Below, piece by piece: positions 55,332 to 64,000 of a stretch of DNA of 64,000 nucleotides. Origin of the DNA: Parapedobacter lycopersici (GTDB taxonomy: Bacteria; Bacteroidota; Bacteroidia; Sphingobacteriales; Sphingobacteriaceae); contig NZ_JAMSLW010000001.1 in NCBI RefSeq assembly GCF_024643285.1, positions 903,575 to 967,574 of the forward strand. Reading direction: 5' to 3'. Below the pieces are notes generated by a model. It made no database searches. It was not told the DNA's origin and saw nothing but the letters and a program-made list of their open reading frames with translations. How positions within the stretch are numbered: the first letter of the stretch is position 1; each line of letters begins with the position of its first letter. Made by a program: the position numbers and the translations under genes.

Positions 55332-56270
55332 ATGAAGATAACCGTCGTAGGTGCCGGAGCAGTAGGTGCCACTACCGCAGACAACATTGTCCGGAAAGAA
55401 CTTGCCGAAGAAATCATCTTGTTAGACATTAAAGAGGGCTTTGCTGAAGGTAAAGCGCAGGACATGTCACAAACCGCAGCATTACTGGGGTTTGATTCCA
55501 AGATTACCGGTGTTACCAACGACTATAGTCGAACGGCCGGCTCGGCGGTTGCTGTAATTACCTCTGGCCTGCCCCGTAAACCGGGAATGACCCGCGAGGA
55601 GCTGATCGGCACCAATGCGAATATTGTACGGACCGTTGCGGAAAATTTATTAAAGCACTCACCCGAGGTCATTATTGTGGTTGTTTCCAATCCGATGGAT
55701 ACGATGACTTACCTTGCGCTGAAAGCAACCGGACTACCTAAAAACCGCATCATCGGAATGGGGGGAGCATTGGACTCTTCACGCTTCAGGTACCAGCTTA
55801 GCCAGCGGCTTGGCGCGTCACCGGCAGACCTTAATGCGATCGTTGTTGGTGGTCACGGCGATACGACCATGATCCCCCTTATTAAGCATGCGACGTGGAA
55901 TAGCCTGCCGGTAACCCAGTTTTTATCCGACGCGGAACAACAGCAGATTATTTCGGATACCATGGTCGGCGGAGCTACACTGACCAAGCTGATCGGCACT
56001 TCAGCGTGGTATGCGCCCGGTGCTGCCAGCGCTGCAATTGTGGAAAGCATCATACGTGATCAAAAGAAACTCTTTACTGCTTCTGTTTACCTGGATGGCG
56101 AATACGGCCAGCAGGATATTACGATGGGCGTACCGGTGATCCTGGGCAAGAACGGATGGGAACGTATCCTGGAACTTCCCCTGGATGAAGAGGAAAAGGC
56201 GGCATTTTCAAAAAGCGCGGATGCCGTGCGCACCATGAACAATGTGTTACATGAAATCGGCGCGCTGTAA
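55332..56270 (+). CDS. mdh: Malate dehydrogenase (LDH-like type)
   Basis: This 312-residue NAD-dependent enzyme interconverts malate and oxaloacetate in the TCA cycle. The dinucleotide motif GAGAVG is at 7-12, with Asp32 as the NAD ribose ligand. Substrate specificity residues Arg82 and Arg88 are in the loop LPRKPGMTREEL that marks malate rather than lactate dehydrogenase, and the catalytic Asp148 and His175 are in GGALDSSRFR and VVGGHGDTTM. A retropepsin-like gene follows after only 3 nt. Confidence 0.96.
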   Translation: MKITVVGAGAVGATTADNIVRKELAEEIILLDIKEGFAEGKAQDMSQTAALLGFDSKITGVTNDYSRTAGSAVAVITSGLPRKPGMTREELIGTNANIVRTVAENLLKHSPEVIIVVVSNPMDTMTYLALKATGLPKNRIIGMGGALDSSRFRYQLSQRLGASPADLNAIVVGGHGDTTMIPLIKHATWNSLPVTQFLSDAEQQQIISDTMVGGATLTKLIGTSAWYAPGAASAAIVESIIRDQKKLFTASVYLDGEYGQQDITMGVPVILGKNGWERILELPLDEEEKAAFSKSADAVRTMNNVLHEIGAL

Positions 56271-56273
56271 TTA

Positions 56274-56723
56274 ATGACCATAATTCCACTGACATTATTA
56301 AATCTGCAGGACGATGGCTTCCACTTATTACTGGAAGTCATTGTTTTTGGTAAACGGTTTAAAGCCGTACTGGACACTGGTGCTTCTAAAACGGTTTTCG
56401 ATAAGACAACCGTAGAAGAGCACCTCCATTCCGATATGATGTTGCAGCATACGGATATGGTTTCAACCGGTTTGGGCACCACGACCATGCAGAGTTTTAT
56501 GCTGACCGTGCCGGACCTACAGATCGGCGGACTACACCTCCGTCGTTACGAAGTTGCCATCCTCGACCTTTCCACAATCAATTTCACCTATCAGCAACTC
56601 GATATTGAACCGGTAATCGGTGTGATCGGTGGAGATATTCTCGTGAAATACGGTGGGGTCATCGATTACAGGAAAAACCTCCTCCGCCTGCGGACGCGCC
56701 GTGCAAGGAAAGCAGTGCATTAA
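56274..56723 (+). CDS. Retropepsin-like aspartyl protease family protein
   Basis: This 149-residue protein carries the aspartic-protease motif DTGAS at 34-38 (FKAVLDTGASKTVFDK) and a later GVIGGDILVKYGGVIDY resembling the second conserved block of single-domain, retroviral-type proteases (clan AA). Such proteins act as homodimers, each giving one Asp. No signal peptide is seen, so it is probably cytoplasmic. It follows mdh by 3 nt and probably shares its message; no substrate can be proposed. The shared minus-oriented terminator at 56731-56766 lies just beyond its stop. Confidence 0.75.
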   Translation: MTIIPLTLLNLQDDGFHLLLEVIVFGKRFKAVLDTGASKTVFDKTTVEEHLHSDMMLQHTDMVSTGLGTTTMQSFMLTVPDLQIGGLHLRRYEVAILDLSTINFTYQQLDIEPVIGVIGGDILVKYGGVIDYRKNLLRLRTRRARKAVH

Positions 56724-56730
56724 TCGAAAC

Positions 56731-56766
56731 AAAAAACCCTAACAGGCCGGCAGGCCCGTTAGGGTT
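56731..56766 (-). terminator. Intrinsic terminator of the type IX module
   Basis: AACCCTAAC (56735-56743) pairs with GTTAGGGTT (56758-56766); an inner GGCC/GGCC pair of arms and a 4-nt loop complete the hairpin after one mismatch. On the minus strand it runs into six U residues, so it ends the OmpA-family gene transcript. On the plus strand no U-run follows, yet the stem could slow transcripts from the retropepsin gene. Confidence 0.8.
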
Positions 56767-56791
56767 CAAATCAACACAACAGACTAACTAA

Positions 56792-58714
56792 TTAATTTTC
56801 GATCACAACGAATTCCACCCGCCTGTTCCACTGGTGTTCCTCCTCCGTACATTCTACCCCTTTAGCACATTGGTTGACCAGTCGGGTAAATCCATAACCT
56901 TTCGCAACCAAGCGGTCTTTGCTAATCCCTTTGGATACGAGGTATTCAACGGCTGAATCCGCTCTACGTTGTGACAACTTCATGTTGTAATCAGAACTAC
57001 CCCGTGAGTCTGTATGGGCGCTCAGTTCGATCTTCACATTAGGATCACTGTTTAGGAACGCCAATATTTTATCCAGTTCCAACGCGGCATCCGGCCGGAT
57101 ATCGGATTTATCGAAGTCAAAATAAATATTCCGAAGCACCACCACCTCCTTCACTTCCACCGGCTGCAGCATAATGTCTTTCGTAAGGGTTGTTGTACTG
57201 TCGATCCCTTTTGTAGTGAAATTCAGCGGCTGTGCCTCCCGGAATCCGGTTTGCGTTGCCATAAGCTGATAATCGGTTTCTTCAGCCAGGTTAAACTTGA
57301 ACTTACCTTCCTGGTCGGCATTCAGTGTCACCGCATTGCTTTCCTCACCTACCGGGGTGAGCGTTACCTGGGCCCCAGCTACCGGCAAGTTGGTTTTAAT
57401 GTTATACACACCGCCGGCCAGGTCAATCTGAATCTTTTTATTCAGGTTAAACCAGTAAATATCGTCAGCTCCCATCCCCGCACTTCGGTTGGAGGCGAAA
57501 TACCCTTCCATTTCCTTATCAAAGCGAATAGCGAAATCGTCATATGGTGAGTTAAACGGATAGCCTAGGTTAATTATCTGCCGGCTGCCTTTGTCCAGTC
57601 GATATACGTCCAGTCCACCCATCCCCACATGTCCCTCTGACGAAAAATAAAAATCGCCCTTATTGTCTATCCCCGGAAAGCGTTCATTGGCGATGGTGTT
57701 CACCTTTTCACCCAGATTCACTGCATCACCCCATGAGCCCCCGCCTTGCCGCGTTACGTAATAAATATCCGTACCTCCATACCCGCCGGGCATGTCTGAT
57801 GTGAAGTATAACGTATCGCCGGTCGGACTAAGAAACGGGTCGCCCACTGACCATTGCGTAATGTTATTATATCGAAACGGCGTGGCGTTTTCACCCCAGT
57901 TTTCGGCATCCAGTGAATTTGAGAAAATCTCGATATTGACAGTAATGTCTTTATTTGCCTGACGTTTTTCTTCGCGTGTTGGGGTCCTGGTAACTGCAAA
58001 ATACACTTCATTCTGCTTTGTTGAAAACGTAGCTGGTCCAAAGTGGTTGGCGCCATCGCCCCATTGGGCCGCTATTTTCTGCACGCTGTTATTTTCAAAC
58101 TTATACATCGCCAGGTATGGATTCCCTGTCCATCCGTAGATCACGTCAGGTTTAGCTGCCCCCTCAAACCGGTCGGAAGCGAATATCAATCCATCCGGTC
58201 CTTTTACGGCACCGAATTCCGCCTGTTCGCTGTTGAGCCGCTTCTCATTACGCACCTCTACCGCCTTGATGGGATTCTCCAGCCACACCACCGCCGAATC
58301 ACACGAAGCGTACAATACGGCAAGATCTCCAGCCGACAGCACATTATCGGATTTCGCCGCTACCCGCTGGTATTGTGCCTTCGCTTCCCGGAATTTGGAA
58401 TTATTGCGCAATACATGACCATACTTCAGAATATGATCCGTGACGGCTTCGTCCTGATTAGCCAGCATTGCGTACCATCTTTCCGCTTCGCGGTAGTTGC
58501 GCATATTCAGATAAGATTCGGCAAGCCGTTCAGCTGTTTTCATGCTGGGCTTGGCGTCATATGCCTGTTGATATAATTTGATGGCCGTACTGAAATTGAA
58601 AGCGCTGAACTCCCGGTCGGCAGATTTCAATAACGAATACTGGGCATGTACCGGCCAGGCCAGTAATAAACACAGTCCGGCGATCAGCGTGATTTTATGG
58701 TTGAAAAATTTCAT
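56792..58714 (-). CDS. OmpA-family protein with TPR, PD40 propeller and CRD (PorE-like)
   Basis: This 640-residue exported protein (signal MKFFNHKITLIAGLCLLLAWPVHAQ) has TPR-like helices (about 30-115), a WD40/PD40-type propeller (about 160-400; DPFLSPTGDTLYFTSDMPGG), a carboxypeptidase-regulatory-like domain (about 425-510; LPVAGAQVTLTPVGEESNAV) and a C-terminal OmpA peptidoglycan-binding domain (about 530-640; VKIELSAHTDSRGSSDYNMKL). This order is that of PorE (PG1058) of the type IX system. With PorP/SprF and a CHU_C repeat protein just upstream, it is likely to help export or anchor that surface protein. Whether it is the core PorE or an accessory paralogue cannot be said. Confidence 0.88.
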   Translation of the reverse strand: MKFFNHKITLIAGLCLLLAWPVHAQYSLLKSADREFSAFNFSTAIKLYQQAYDAKPSMKTAERLAESYLNMRNYREAERWYAMLANQDEAVTDHILKYGHVLRNNSKFREAKAQYQRVAAKSDNVLSAGDLAVLYASCDSAVVWLENPIKAVEVRNEKRLNSEQAEFGAVKGPDGLIFASDRFEGAAKPDVIYGWTGNPYLAMYKFENNSVQKIAAQWGDGANHFGPATFSTKQNEVYFAVTRTPTREEKRQANKDITVNIEIFSNSLDAENWGENATPFRYNNITQWSVGDPFLSPTGDTLYFTSDMPGGYGGTDIYYVTRQGGGSWGDAVNLGEKVNTIANERFPGIDNKGDFYFSSEGHVGMGGLDVYRLDKGSRQIINLGYPFNSPYDDFAIRFDKEMEGYFASNRSAGMGADDIYWFNLNKKIQIDLAGGVYNIKTNLPVAGAQVTLTPVGEESNAVTLNADQEGKFKFNLAEETDYQLMATQTGFREAQPLNFTTKGIDSTTTLTKDIMLQPVEVKEVVVLRNIYFDFDKSDIRPDAALELDKILAFLNSDPNVKIELSAHTDSRGSSDYNMKLSQRRADSAVEYLVSKGISKDRLVAKGYGFTRLVNQCAKGVECTEEEHQWNRRVEFVVIEN

Positions 58715-58767
58715 AAATTAGATTTTTGTGACGTCTTGCAGATTCATTCAGTTAACAGGGAAGCCAA

Positions 58768-59730
58768 TTAAAAGTACCGCGGTGTACGGACACGTTGTGT
58801 TCCGCGATTTAATGTGTATCCCAACGATATCTCGTGCGTTCCTCCGGTTTGGCTATACACTTTATTAAGTGCGTAGTCAAATGAATATCCAATACGGAAC
58901 TGTCCCGCAGCAACGAACTCGGCCAATGCGATAATGGAGTTCGGCCGTCTGAGGCCATCCGAAAGCTTGCTTCCGCTGGAAAGTGCCGTCCGGTAAGAAA
59001 GCCCTACCGTAAACTGTTCTGCGAAGATCACTGCGGCATTCAGGTCGGTGGTCCATGCCCTCGTCGATGAGTTACTTGCATTTTTAAGCAAGAATGAAGG
59101 TTTGAACAGGATATCCGACGTCATCGGCACGATACCTCCAGCTGTAATGTAGTATTGGGTTACCGGCGGAAGCCGGGTACTGCTGTTATCCTCATTGAAC
59201 AGCAGCTGGGAAATCAGGTTATCCACGCCAACACCTGCAAAAAAGATGTTGTTGGAGTAATGGATACCAAAGCGTGCATCCGGAAGAAAGGAATTTTCAA
59301 TGTTTACTGCTTCCGGGTCTCCCGTATGGATACCGGCATTATCAAACCCCGAGTGAATCACCCCCAACCCGATACCGAAAGACAGTCGGTCTTCCGGATC
59401 CGCGCCAACGCGCAGGCGATATGCATAATTTGCATAGGCATACACCCGTTTTTCCAACCCTACCCGATCACTCATAATATTCAGCCCCAGCCCGACATTG
59501 TCACTGGCGGTGCGCATATCACCAGCAAAGGCAATGGTACGCGGACCGTCGGGCATACCCGTCCACTGCGACCGAAAATACGTATGCAGGTTCAGCGGAC
59601 CCCGGTACCCGGCATACGCCGGATTGATATAAATTCCATTAAACATGTATTGGCTGTACTGGGCCACCTGTTGGGCAAATACGGGAGCAGTTAAGGCCAT
59701 TATCAGGATTAGAAACAAATACTTCTTCAT
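58768..59730 (-). CDS. PorP/SprF-family type IX secretion membrane protein
   Basis: This 320-residue outer-membrane protein has signal peptide MKKYLFLILIMALTAPVFAQ and the family-typical VAQYSQYMFNGIYINPAYAGYRG, then YFRSQWTGMPDGPRT and a barrel-like body. PorP/SprF proteins sit beside large type IX cargo such as SprB and are needed for its surface display. The gene lies 78 nt after the repeat-protein gene and 53 nt before the OmpA-family gene, so the three form one module. Confidence 0.92.
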   Translation of the reverse strand: MKKYLFLILIMALTAPVFAQQVAQYSQYMFNGIYINPAYAGYRGPLNLHTYFRSQWTGMPDGPRTIAFAGDMRTASDNVGLGLNIMSDRVGLEKRVYAYANYAYRLRVGADPEDRLSFGIGLGVIHSGFDNAGIHTGDPEAVNIENSFLPDARFGIHYSNNIFFAGVGVDNLISQLLFNEDNSSTRLPPVTQYYITAGGIVPMTSDILFKPSFLLKNASNSSTRAWTTDLNAAVIFAEQFTVGLSYRTALSSGSKLSDGLRRPNSIIALAEFVAAGQFRIGYSFDYALNKVYSQTGGTHEISLGYTLNRGTQRVRTPRYF

Positions 59731-59775
59731 GTTATTATCTTTTTGATATGATCTGTCAGCTTATAAATTGGATGG

Positions 59776-59799
59776 CCTGCCGGGCAGCTGCCCGGCAGG
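59776..59799. terminator. 24-bp perfect palindrome after the repeat-protein gene
   Basis: CCTGCCGGGCAG (59776-59787) is directly followed by its reverse complement. It lies 9 nt beyond the stop of the giant repeat protein. No U-run follows on the minus strand. It may act as a hairpin lowering expression of the PorP/OmpA genes relative to the cargo, or as a protein-binding site. Confidence 0.5.
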
Positions 59800-59808
59800 T
59801 ATCCGATG

Positions 59809-62800
59809 TTAACGATTCGTTACTCTAATCAGTGCAATTGCACCCTTGAATGTCTGCCATTCCCCATTTCCGCTCCGCACGCGCAGGATGTAATAGTACG
59901 TGCCTTCGGCAAGCGTACCGCCGTCCCAATCGTTGTTATAATTTGTGGATTTGTATACCTGATTACCCCACCTGTTCAGCACCAGTAATTCCCGGTTGCT
60001 GTACTGTGTCAGGTTCTTGATCGCAAAGCGGTCATTCAGTCCATCGCCATTCGGTGTAAAGAGGTTCGGGATATCCAACGTGGCATCAATGGGAATCGGG
60101 TTAGTATCGTCCTCATCATCCGGATCTTCCGCATCAGGATCTTTATCCGGACCCCAGACCGAGATACCATTCGTGATGGTACCGGTAGCCGTTTCGGCCA
60201 CATCTGCAGTAATCCGTACCACAATAGTAGTACTCACGCCCACTACTCCATTCGTGGTGATCGAGGCTGTATTTCCATTACCCACGATGGTAGCGGCGCC
60301 GGATACCACTTCGTATCCCGTAATGGTGACGTCGGCTCCCGGACGTTCTTCCAGGGCAATGTCTTTGCCAGCTTCGATAGCCAACGGTCCGTTATTCGTA
60401 ATCGTTACCGTAAATGAAGTGGATGTGCCCGCCTGTACGATTGCCTGGTCGCCCACCTTCTCGATACTTAACGTATAAGGTGCCACTACCGGAATCTCAG
60501 GTGTTTCGGTTTCGTCATCCTCTTCATCTGTACCCGGGTTCTTATCCGGGCCCCAAACAGCCACGCCATTGGAGATGGTTTCCCCTACCGATGCGGTCAC
60601 GTTGGCGGTCACTTTCACCGTAATGGTACCGTCCACCGCAATAGCTGCTGTAGTCGTCAGAGCCGCCGAATTGCCGGTTCCACTCACGGTGGCATTACCC
60701 GAGGTCACTTCGTATCCGGTAATGGTGATACCCGCATCCGGACGTTCACCGAGGCTGATTACCTCACCGGACTGAATACGCGACGGACCATTATTGATTA
60801 CTGTTACCGTGAAGGTGGTGGCCGTGCCAGCAATCACGGTTTCCTGATCGGCAACTTTCGTGATGCTCAGCGCACGGTTCGGATCAACCGGTATTTCCGG
60901 TGTATCATCTTCATCATCCGGATCATCCGTACCCGGATCTTTACCCGGGCTCCATACCGCAATACCGTTGGTAATGGTTCCCTCGGCATCCCCCGCGATA
61001 TCGGCCGTTATCTTCAGGATAATTGTACCTCCTGCAGGAATAGCTGCCGTTGTATTTACGGTCGCCGCATTGCCTGTACCATCGGCAGTCGCATTGCCTG
61101 AAGTTACCTCGTATCCGGTGATGGTAACACCTTCACCCGGACGCTCAACCACCCGGATGGCCGATCCGCTGGCCACCGGTGACGGACCGTTGTTGTTGAT
61201 CGTCACCGTAAAGCTGGTACTGGTACCCGCTTTCACCCGTGCCTGGTCTGCTTCCTTGGTAATACTCAGTGTATAGTTCGGGTCCACCGGTATTTCAGGT
61301 GTATCGTCATCGTCATCCGGATCATCCGCACCGGGATCCTTATCCGGACCCCACACATCAATACCGTTGGTAATGGTAGCTGGCGCATCTGCAGCCACGC
61401 TGGCCGTTATGCGTACCACAATGGTTCCGGCAACCGCGATATCTCCGGTTGTGGTCAATGTGGCTTCATTACCTGTGCTGGCAATGGTTGCAGCCCCCGA
61501 AACAATTTCGTAACCGGTAATGGTAATGCCTGTACTCGGGCGCTCACCCAACTGTATAATTTCACCTGTTTCAATCACCGACGGACCGTTATTGGTTACC
61601 GTTACGGTAAAGGTGGTGTTTGTTCCTGCTTTCACGCGTGCCTGGTCGGCAACCTTCGTGATGCTCAGACTTGAAGTACGGTCTACTGGAATATCCGGCG
61701 TATCGTCACCGTCATCCGGTGTGTCGGTACCCGGATCTTTATCCGGTCCCCAAACGTCGATACCGTTGCTCACCGTAGCCGGTGCGTCGGCACCCACGTC
61801 AGCCGTCACGTTCAGGATAATTGTACCGCCAACAGGAATTACCGCGCTGGTAGTTACCGTGGCACTGTTACCTGTTCCAGCTGCTGTGCCGTTACCGCTC
61901 GTTACGGTATAGCCGGTAATTGTCAATCCGGTACTCGGACGCTCACCCAGGCTGATCGCCTCGCCGCTGGCAATGGCCGACGGACCATCATTAGTTACCG
62001 TTACCGTAAAGCTGGTGCTCTCGCCAGCGGTTACCCGTGCGTCATTCGCCACTTTGGTAATGCTCAGGTTTGAGGTACGGTCTACTGGAATATCCGGCGT
62101 ATCGTCGCCATCGTCCGGTGTATCGGTACCCGGATCTTTATCCGGTCCCCAAACGTCGATACCGTTGCTCACCGTAGCCGGTGCGTCGGCACCCACGTCA
62201 GCTGTAACGTTCAGGATAATTGTACCGCCAACAGGAATTACCGCGCTGGTAGTTACCGTGGCACTGTTGCCCGTTCCTGCTGCTGTGCCGTTACCGCTCG
62301 TTACGGTATAGCCGGTAATTGTCAATCCGGTACTCGGACGCTCACCCAGGCTGATCGCCTCGCCGCTGGCAATGGCCGACGGACCATCATTAGTTACCGT
62401 TACCGTAAAGCTGGTGCTCTCGCCAGCGGTTACCCGCGCGTCATTCGCCACCTTGGTAATGCTCAGGTTTGAAGTACGGTCTACTGGAATATCCGGTGTA
62501 TCGTCGCCATCGTCCGGCGTATCGGTACCCGGATCTTTATCCGGTCCCCAAACATCGATACCGTTGCTCACCGTAGCCGGTGCGTCGGCACCCACGTCAG
62601 CTGTAACGCTTAGCGTGATCGTGCCGCCAACCGGAATTACCGCACTGGTAGTTACCGTGGCACTGTTACCTGTTCCAGCTGCTGTGCCATTGCCGCTCGT
62701 TACGGTATAGCCGGTGATCGTCAATCCAGCACTCGGGCGTTCACCCAGGCTGATTACCTCGCCGCTGGCAATAGCGGACGGACCATTATTAGTTACCGTT

Positions 62801-64000
62801 ACCGTAAAGCTGGTACTCTCGCCAGCGGTTACCCGCGCGTCAACAGGAACCTTACTGATCGTCAGGTTTGACTCGCGGTCTACCGGAATATCAGGTGTGG
62901 TAGCCGAACCTTCCGGGGTGGTATAGTCACCCGCTGGATCCGTGCTCCAGATGTTAATGGTGTTATTGATGATGTTAGCCGTGATTGCAGCATCCACATC
63001 AACCGTGACCGTCAGGCTGAACGTACCGCCAACCGCAATAGCTGCCGTAGGCGTAAACGTGAACTCGCCATCAGCACCAGGTGTCGTGACAGCACCCGTA
63101 GCCGAAGTGATACCCGTAATGGTCTGACCTGCTGAAGCTACATCCTGCAAGTAAATCGCAGTGCCACCCACGATGGTCGATGGACCCTGGTTCTCAACGG
63201 TAACCGTGTAGGTATAAGAAGTACCGGCTGTAGCCCTAGGTGCATCACCAACTTTAGCGATTGCATCGTCGTCGAAACCGTAATCACGATCAACAGGGAT
63301 ATCAGGTGTGGTCGCCGAGCCTTCCGGGGTGGTATAGTCACCCGCTGGATCCGTGCTCCAGATATGAATCGTGTTATTGATGATGTTAGCCGTGATTGCA
63401 GCATCCACATCAACCGTGACCGTCAGGCTGAACGTACCGCCCGCTACGATATCTGCCGTAGGCGTAAAGGTGAACTCGCCCTCCGTACCAATGGCACCAA
63501 CAGTACCGGTAGTAGATGTAATACCCGTTACAGTCTGACCTGCCGAAGCTACATCCTGAAGGTAAAGTGCAGTGCCACCCACGATGGTCGATGGACCCTG
63601 GTTCTCAACGGTAACCGTGTAGGTATAAGAAGTACCGGCTGTAGCCCTAGGTGCATCACCAACTTTAGCGATTGCATCGTCGTCGAAACCGTAATCGCGA
63701 TCAACAGGGATATCCGGCGTGGTAGCCGTACCTTCCGGGGTGGTATAGTCACCCGCCGGATCCGTGCTCCAGATATGAATGGTGTTATTGATGATGTTAG
63801 CCGTGATTGCAGCATCCACATCAACCGTGACCGTCAGGCTGAACGTACCGCCAACCGCAATAGCTGCCGTAGGCGTAAACGTGAACTCGCCATCAGCACC
63901 AGGTGTCGTGACAGCACCCGTAGCCGAAGTGATACCCGTGATGGTCTGACCTGCTGAAGCAACATCCTGAAGGTAAATCGCAGTGCCACCCACGATGGTC
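59809..64000 (-). CDS. Giant DUF11-type repeat surface protein with CHU_C type IX sorting domain, N-terminus outside window
   Basis: At least 1397 residues are visible and the frame is open at the window's right edge. The C-terminal 89 residues (LDIPNLFTPNGDGLNDRFAI onward, with LNRWGNQVYKS and DGGTLAEGTYYYIL) are the CHU_C / gliding-motility-associated type B sorting domain. Before it come seven repeats of exactly 133 residues, each with a TSFTVTVTNNGPSAI-like start and an acidic WGPDKDPGTDTPDDGDDTP end, and then at least two full plus one partial repeats of about 137 residues (GFDDDAIAKVGDAPRA type). The acidic linkers could bind calcium. It would be exported by the type IX system and displayed as an adhesin or matrix protein, SprB-like in context. 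Confidence 0.9.
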   Translation of the reverse strand, partial: TIVGGTAIYLQDVASAGQTITGITSATGAVTTPGADGEFTFTPTAAIAVGGTFSLTVTVDVDAAITANIINNTIHIWSTDPAGDYTTPEGTATTPDIPVDRDYGFDDDAIAKVGDAPRATAGTSYTYTVTVENQGPSTIVGGTALYLQDVASAGQTVTGITSTTGTVGAIGTEGEFTFTPTADIVAGGTFSLTVTVDVDAAITANIINNTIHIWSTDPAGDYTTPEGSATTPDIPVDRDYGFDDDAIAKVGDAPRATAGTSYTYTVTVENQGPSTIVGGTAIYLQDVASAGQTITGITSATGAVTTPGADGEFTFTPTAAIAVGGTFSLTVTVDVDAAITANIINNTINIWSTDPAGDYTTPEGSATTPDIPVDRESNLTISKVPVDARVTAGESTSFTVTVTNNGPSAIASGEVISLGERPSAGLTITGYTVTSGNGTAAGTGNSATVTTSAVIPVGGTITLSVTADVGADAPATVSNGIDVWGPDKDPGTDTPDDGDDTPDIPVDRTSNLSITKVANDARVTAGESTSFTVTVTNDGPSAIASGEAISLGERPSTGLTITGYTVTSGNGTAAGTGNSATVTTSAVIPVGGTIILNVTADVGADAPATVSNGIDVWGPDKDPGTDTPDDGDDTPDIPVDRTSNLSITKVANDARVTAGESTSFTVTVTNDGPSAIASGEAISLGERPSTGLTITGYTVTSGNGTAAGTGNSATVTTSAVIPVGGTIILNVTADVGADAPATVSNGIDVWGPDKDPGTDTPDDGDDTPDIPVDRTSSLSITKVADQARVKAGTNTTFTVTVTNNGPSVIETGEIIQLGERPSTGITITGYEIVSGAATIASTGNEATLTTTGDIAVAGTIVVRITASVAADAPATITNGIDVWGPDKDPGADDPDDDDDTPEIPVDPNYTLSITKEADQARVKAGTSTSFTVTINNNGPSPVASGSAIRVVERPGEGVTITGYEVTSGNATADGTGNAATVNTTAAIPAGGTIILKITADIAGDAEGTITNGIAVWSPGKDPGTDDPDDEDDTPEIPVDPNRALSITKVADQETVIAGTATTFTVTVINNGPSRIQSGEVISLGERPDAGITITGYEVTSGNATVSGTGNSAALTTTAAIAVDGTITVKVTANVTASVGETISNGVAVWGPDKNPGTDEEDDETETPEIPVVAPYTLSIEKVGDQAIVQAGTSTSFTVTITNNGPLAIEAGKDIALEERPGADVTITGYEVVSGAATIVGNGNTASITTNGVVGVSTTIVVRITADVAETATGTITNGISVWGPDKDPDAEDPDDEDDTNPIPIDATLDIPNLFTPNGDGLNDRFAIKNLTQYSNRELLVLNRWGNQVYKSTNYNNDWDGGTLAEGTYYYILRVRSGNGEWQTFKGAIALIRVTNR
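60079..62871 (-). repeat. Seven tandem 399-bp coding repeats (class B)
   Basis: Units of exactly 133 codons abut without gaps: 60079-60477, 60478-60876, 60877-61275, 61276-61674, 61675-62073, 62074-62472 and 62473-62871. The units at 61675-62073 and 62074-62472 encode identical protein and differ only at a few silent sites, so they arose by a recent duplication. The units nearest the sorting domain are the most diverged. Confidence 0.9.
62872..64000 (-). repeat. Tandem ~411-bp coding repeats (class A), array continues past window
   Basis: Two full units (62872-63279, 63280-63690) and part of a third (63691-64000) are visible. Most of each unit is nearly identical, but the central segment alternates: units 1 and 3 share a TSATGAVTTPGADGE-type core while unit 2 has TSTTGTVGAIGTEGE. 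This points to unequal crossing-over or a two-unit higher-order repeat. Confidence 0.88.

Noticed and set aside
59776..59799. The 24-bp palindrome considered as a recombination or attachment site.
   Set aside because: No integrase, tRNA or second copy was seen in the window; a transcript-level hairpin behind the repeat gene is simpler.
61520..62926. Several long plus-strand frames (for example 61973-62311, 62372-62710) opposite the repeat protein.
   Set aside because: They repeat with the 399-bp period of the minus-strand gene and are translations of its antisense strand; no start signals or family similarity.

Overview
The window comes from a Bacteroidota chromosome, most likely Sphingobacteriaceae or a close relative. 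The signs are two SusC/SusD pairs with FecR-type anti-sigma factors and ECF sigma factors, TamB paired with a lipidated TamA (TamL), a type IX secretion module (PorP/SprF, OmpA-family protein, repeat protein with a CHU_C sorting domain), Bacteroidota-type promoters (TTG / TAnnTTTG), and many predicted lipoproteins and Tat-type precursors. I see no tRNA, rRNA, insertion sequence or CRISPR array.

1-12.3 kb (minus strand) is a sugar-acid utilisation locus. In transcription order it holds an ECF sigma factor, FecR, SusC, SusD, an HpcH/GarL-type aldolase, a GntP permease, a UxuA-family exported protein, a tartronate semialdehyde reductase and a glycerate kinase cut by the window edge. Together they suggest uptake of an acidic sugar, aldol cleavage to pyruvate plus tartronate semialdehyde, reduction to glycerate and phosphorylation. 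No GarD/GudD dehydratase is present.

12.3-21.7 kb (minus) is a second SusCD locus: FecR, SusC, SusD, a DUF4838 lipoprotein, then an ECF sigma factor at the downstream end instead of the usual upstream place. In both loci the FecR-SusC gap carries, on the opposite strand, a TAnnTTTG box at the susC start and an intrinsic terminator about 100 nt later. This is the layout expected for a cis-antisense small RNA.

21.8-25.7 kb has a helix-hairpin-helix/beta-barrel protein overlapping a second barrel protein, then a DMT transporter. 25.8-38.8 kb (minus) is a set of exported carbohydrate-related proteins: ABC-type binding lipoprotein, FAD oxidoreductase, two tandem paralogues joining a pectate-lyase-like beta-helix to an SMP-30-like propeller, a cytochrome c/propeller lipoprotein and a xylose-isomerase-like TIM barrel. 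Four phased 11-bp repeats lie between the two paralogues.

39.0-44.4 kb (plus) is an aromatic amino-acid operon: pheA, DAHP synthase-chorismate mutase, aroA, aroC and a ROK protein. It is preceded by a leader peptide with eight aromatic residues in ten codons, followed by mutually exclusive antiterminator and terminator arms, so it reads as a ribosome-mediated attenuator.

44.4-47.3 kb (minus) holds a DUF3995 protein and a fused E1 alpha/beta ketoacid dehydrogenase. 47.6-56.7 kb (plus) holds tamB, tamL, mdh and a retropepsin-like protein. 56.8-64 kb (minus) is the type IX module, including the C-terminal part of a giant repeat protein that runs off the right edge.
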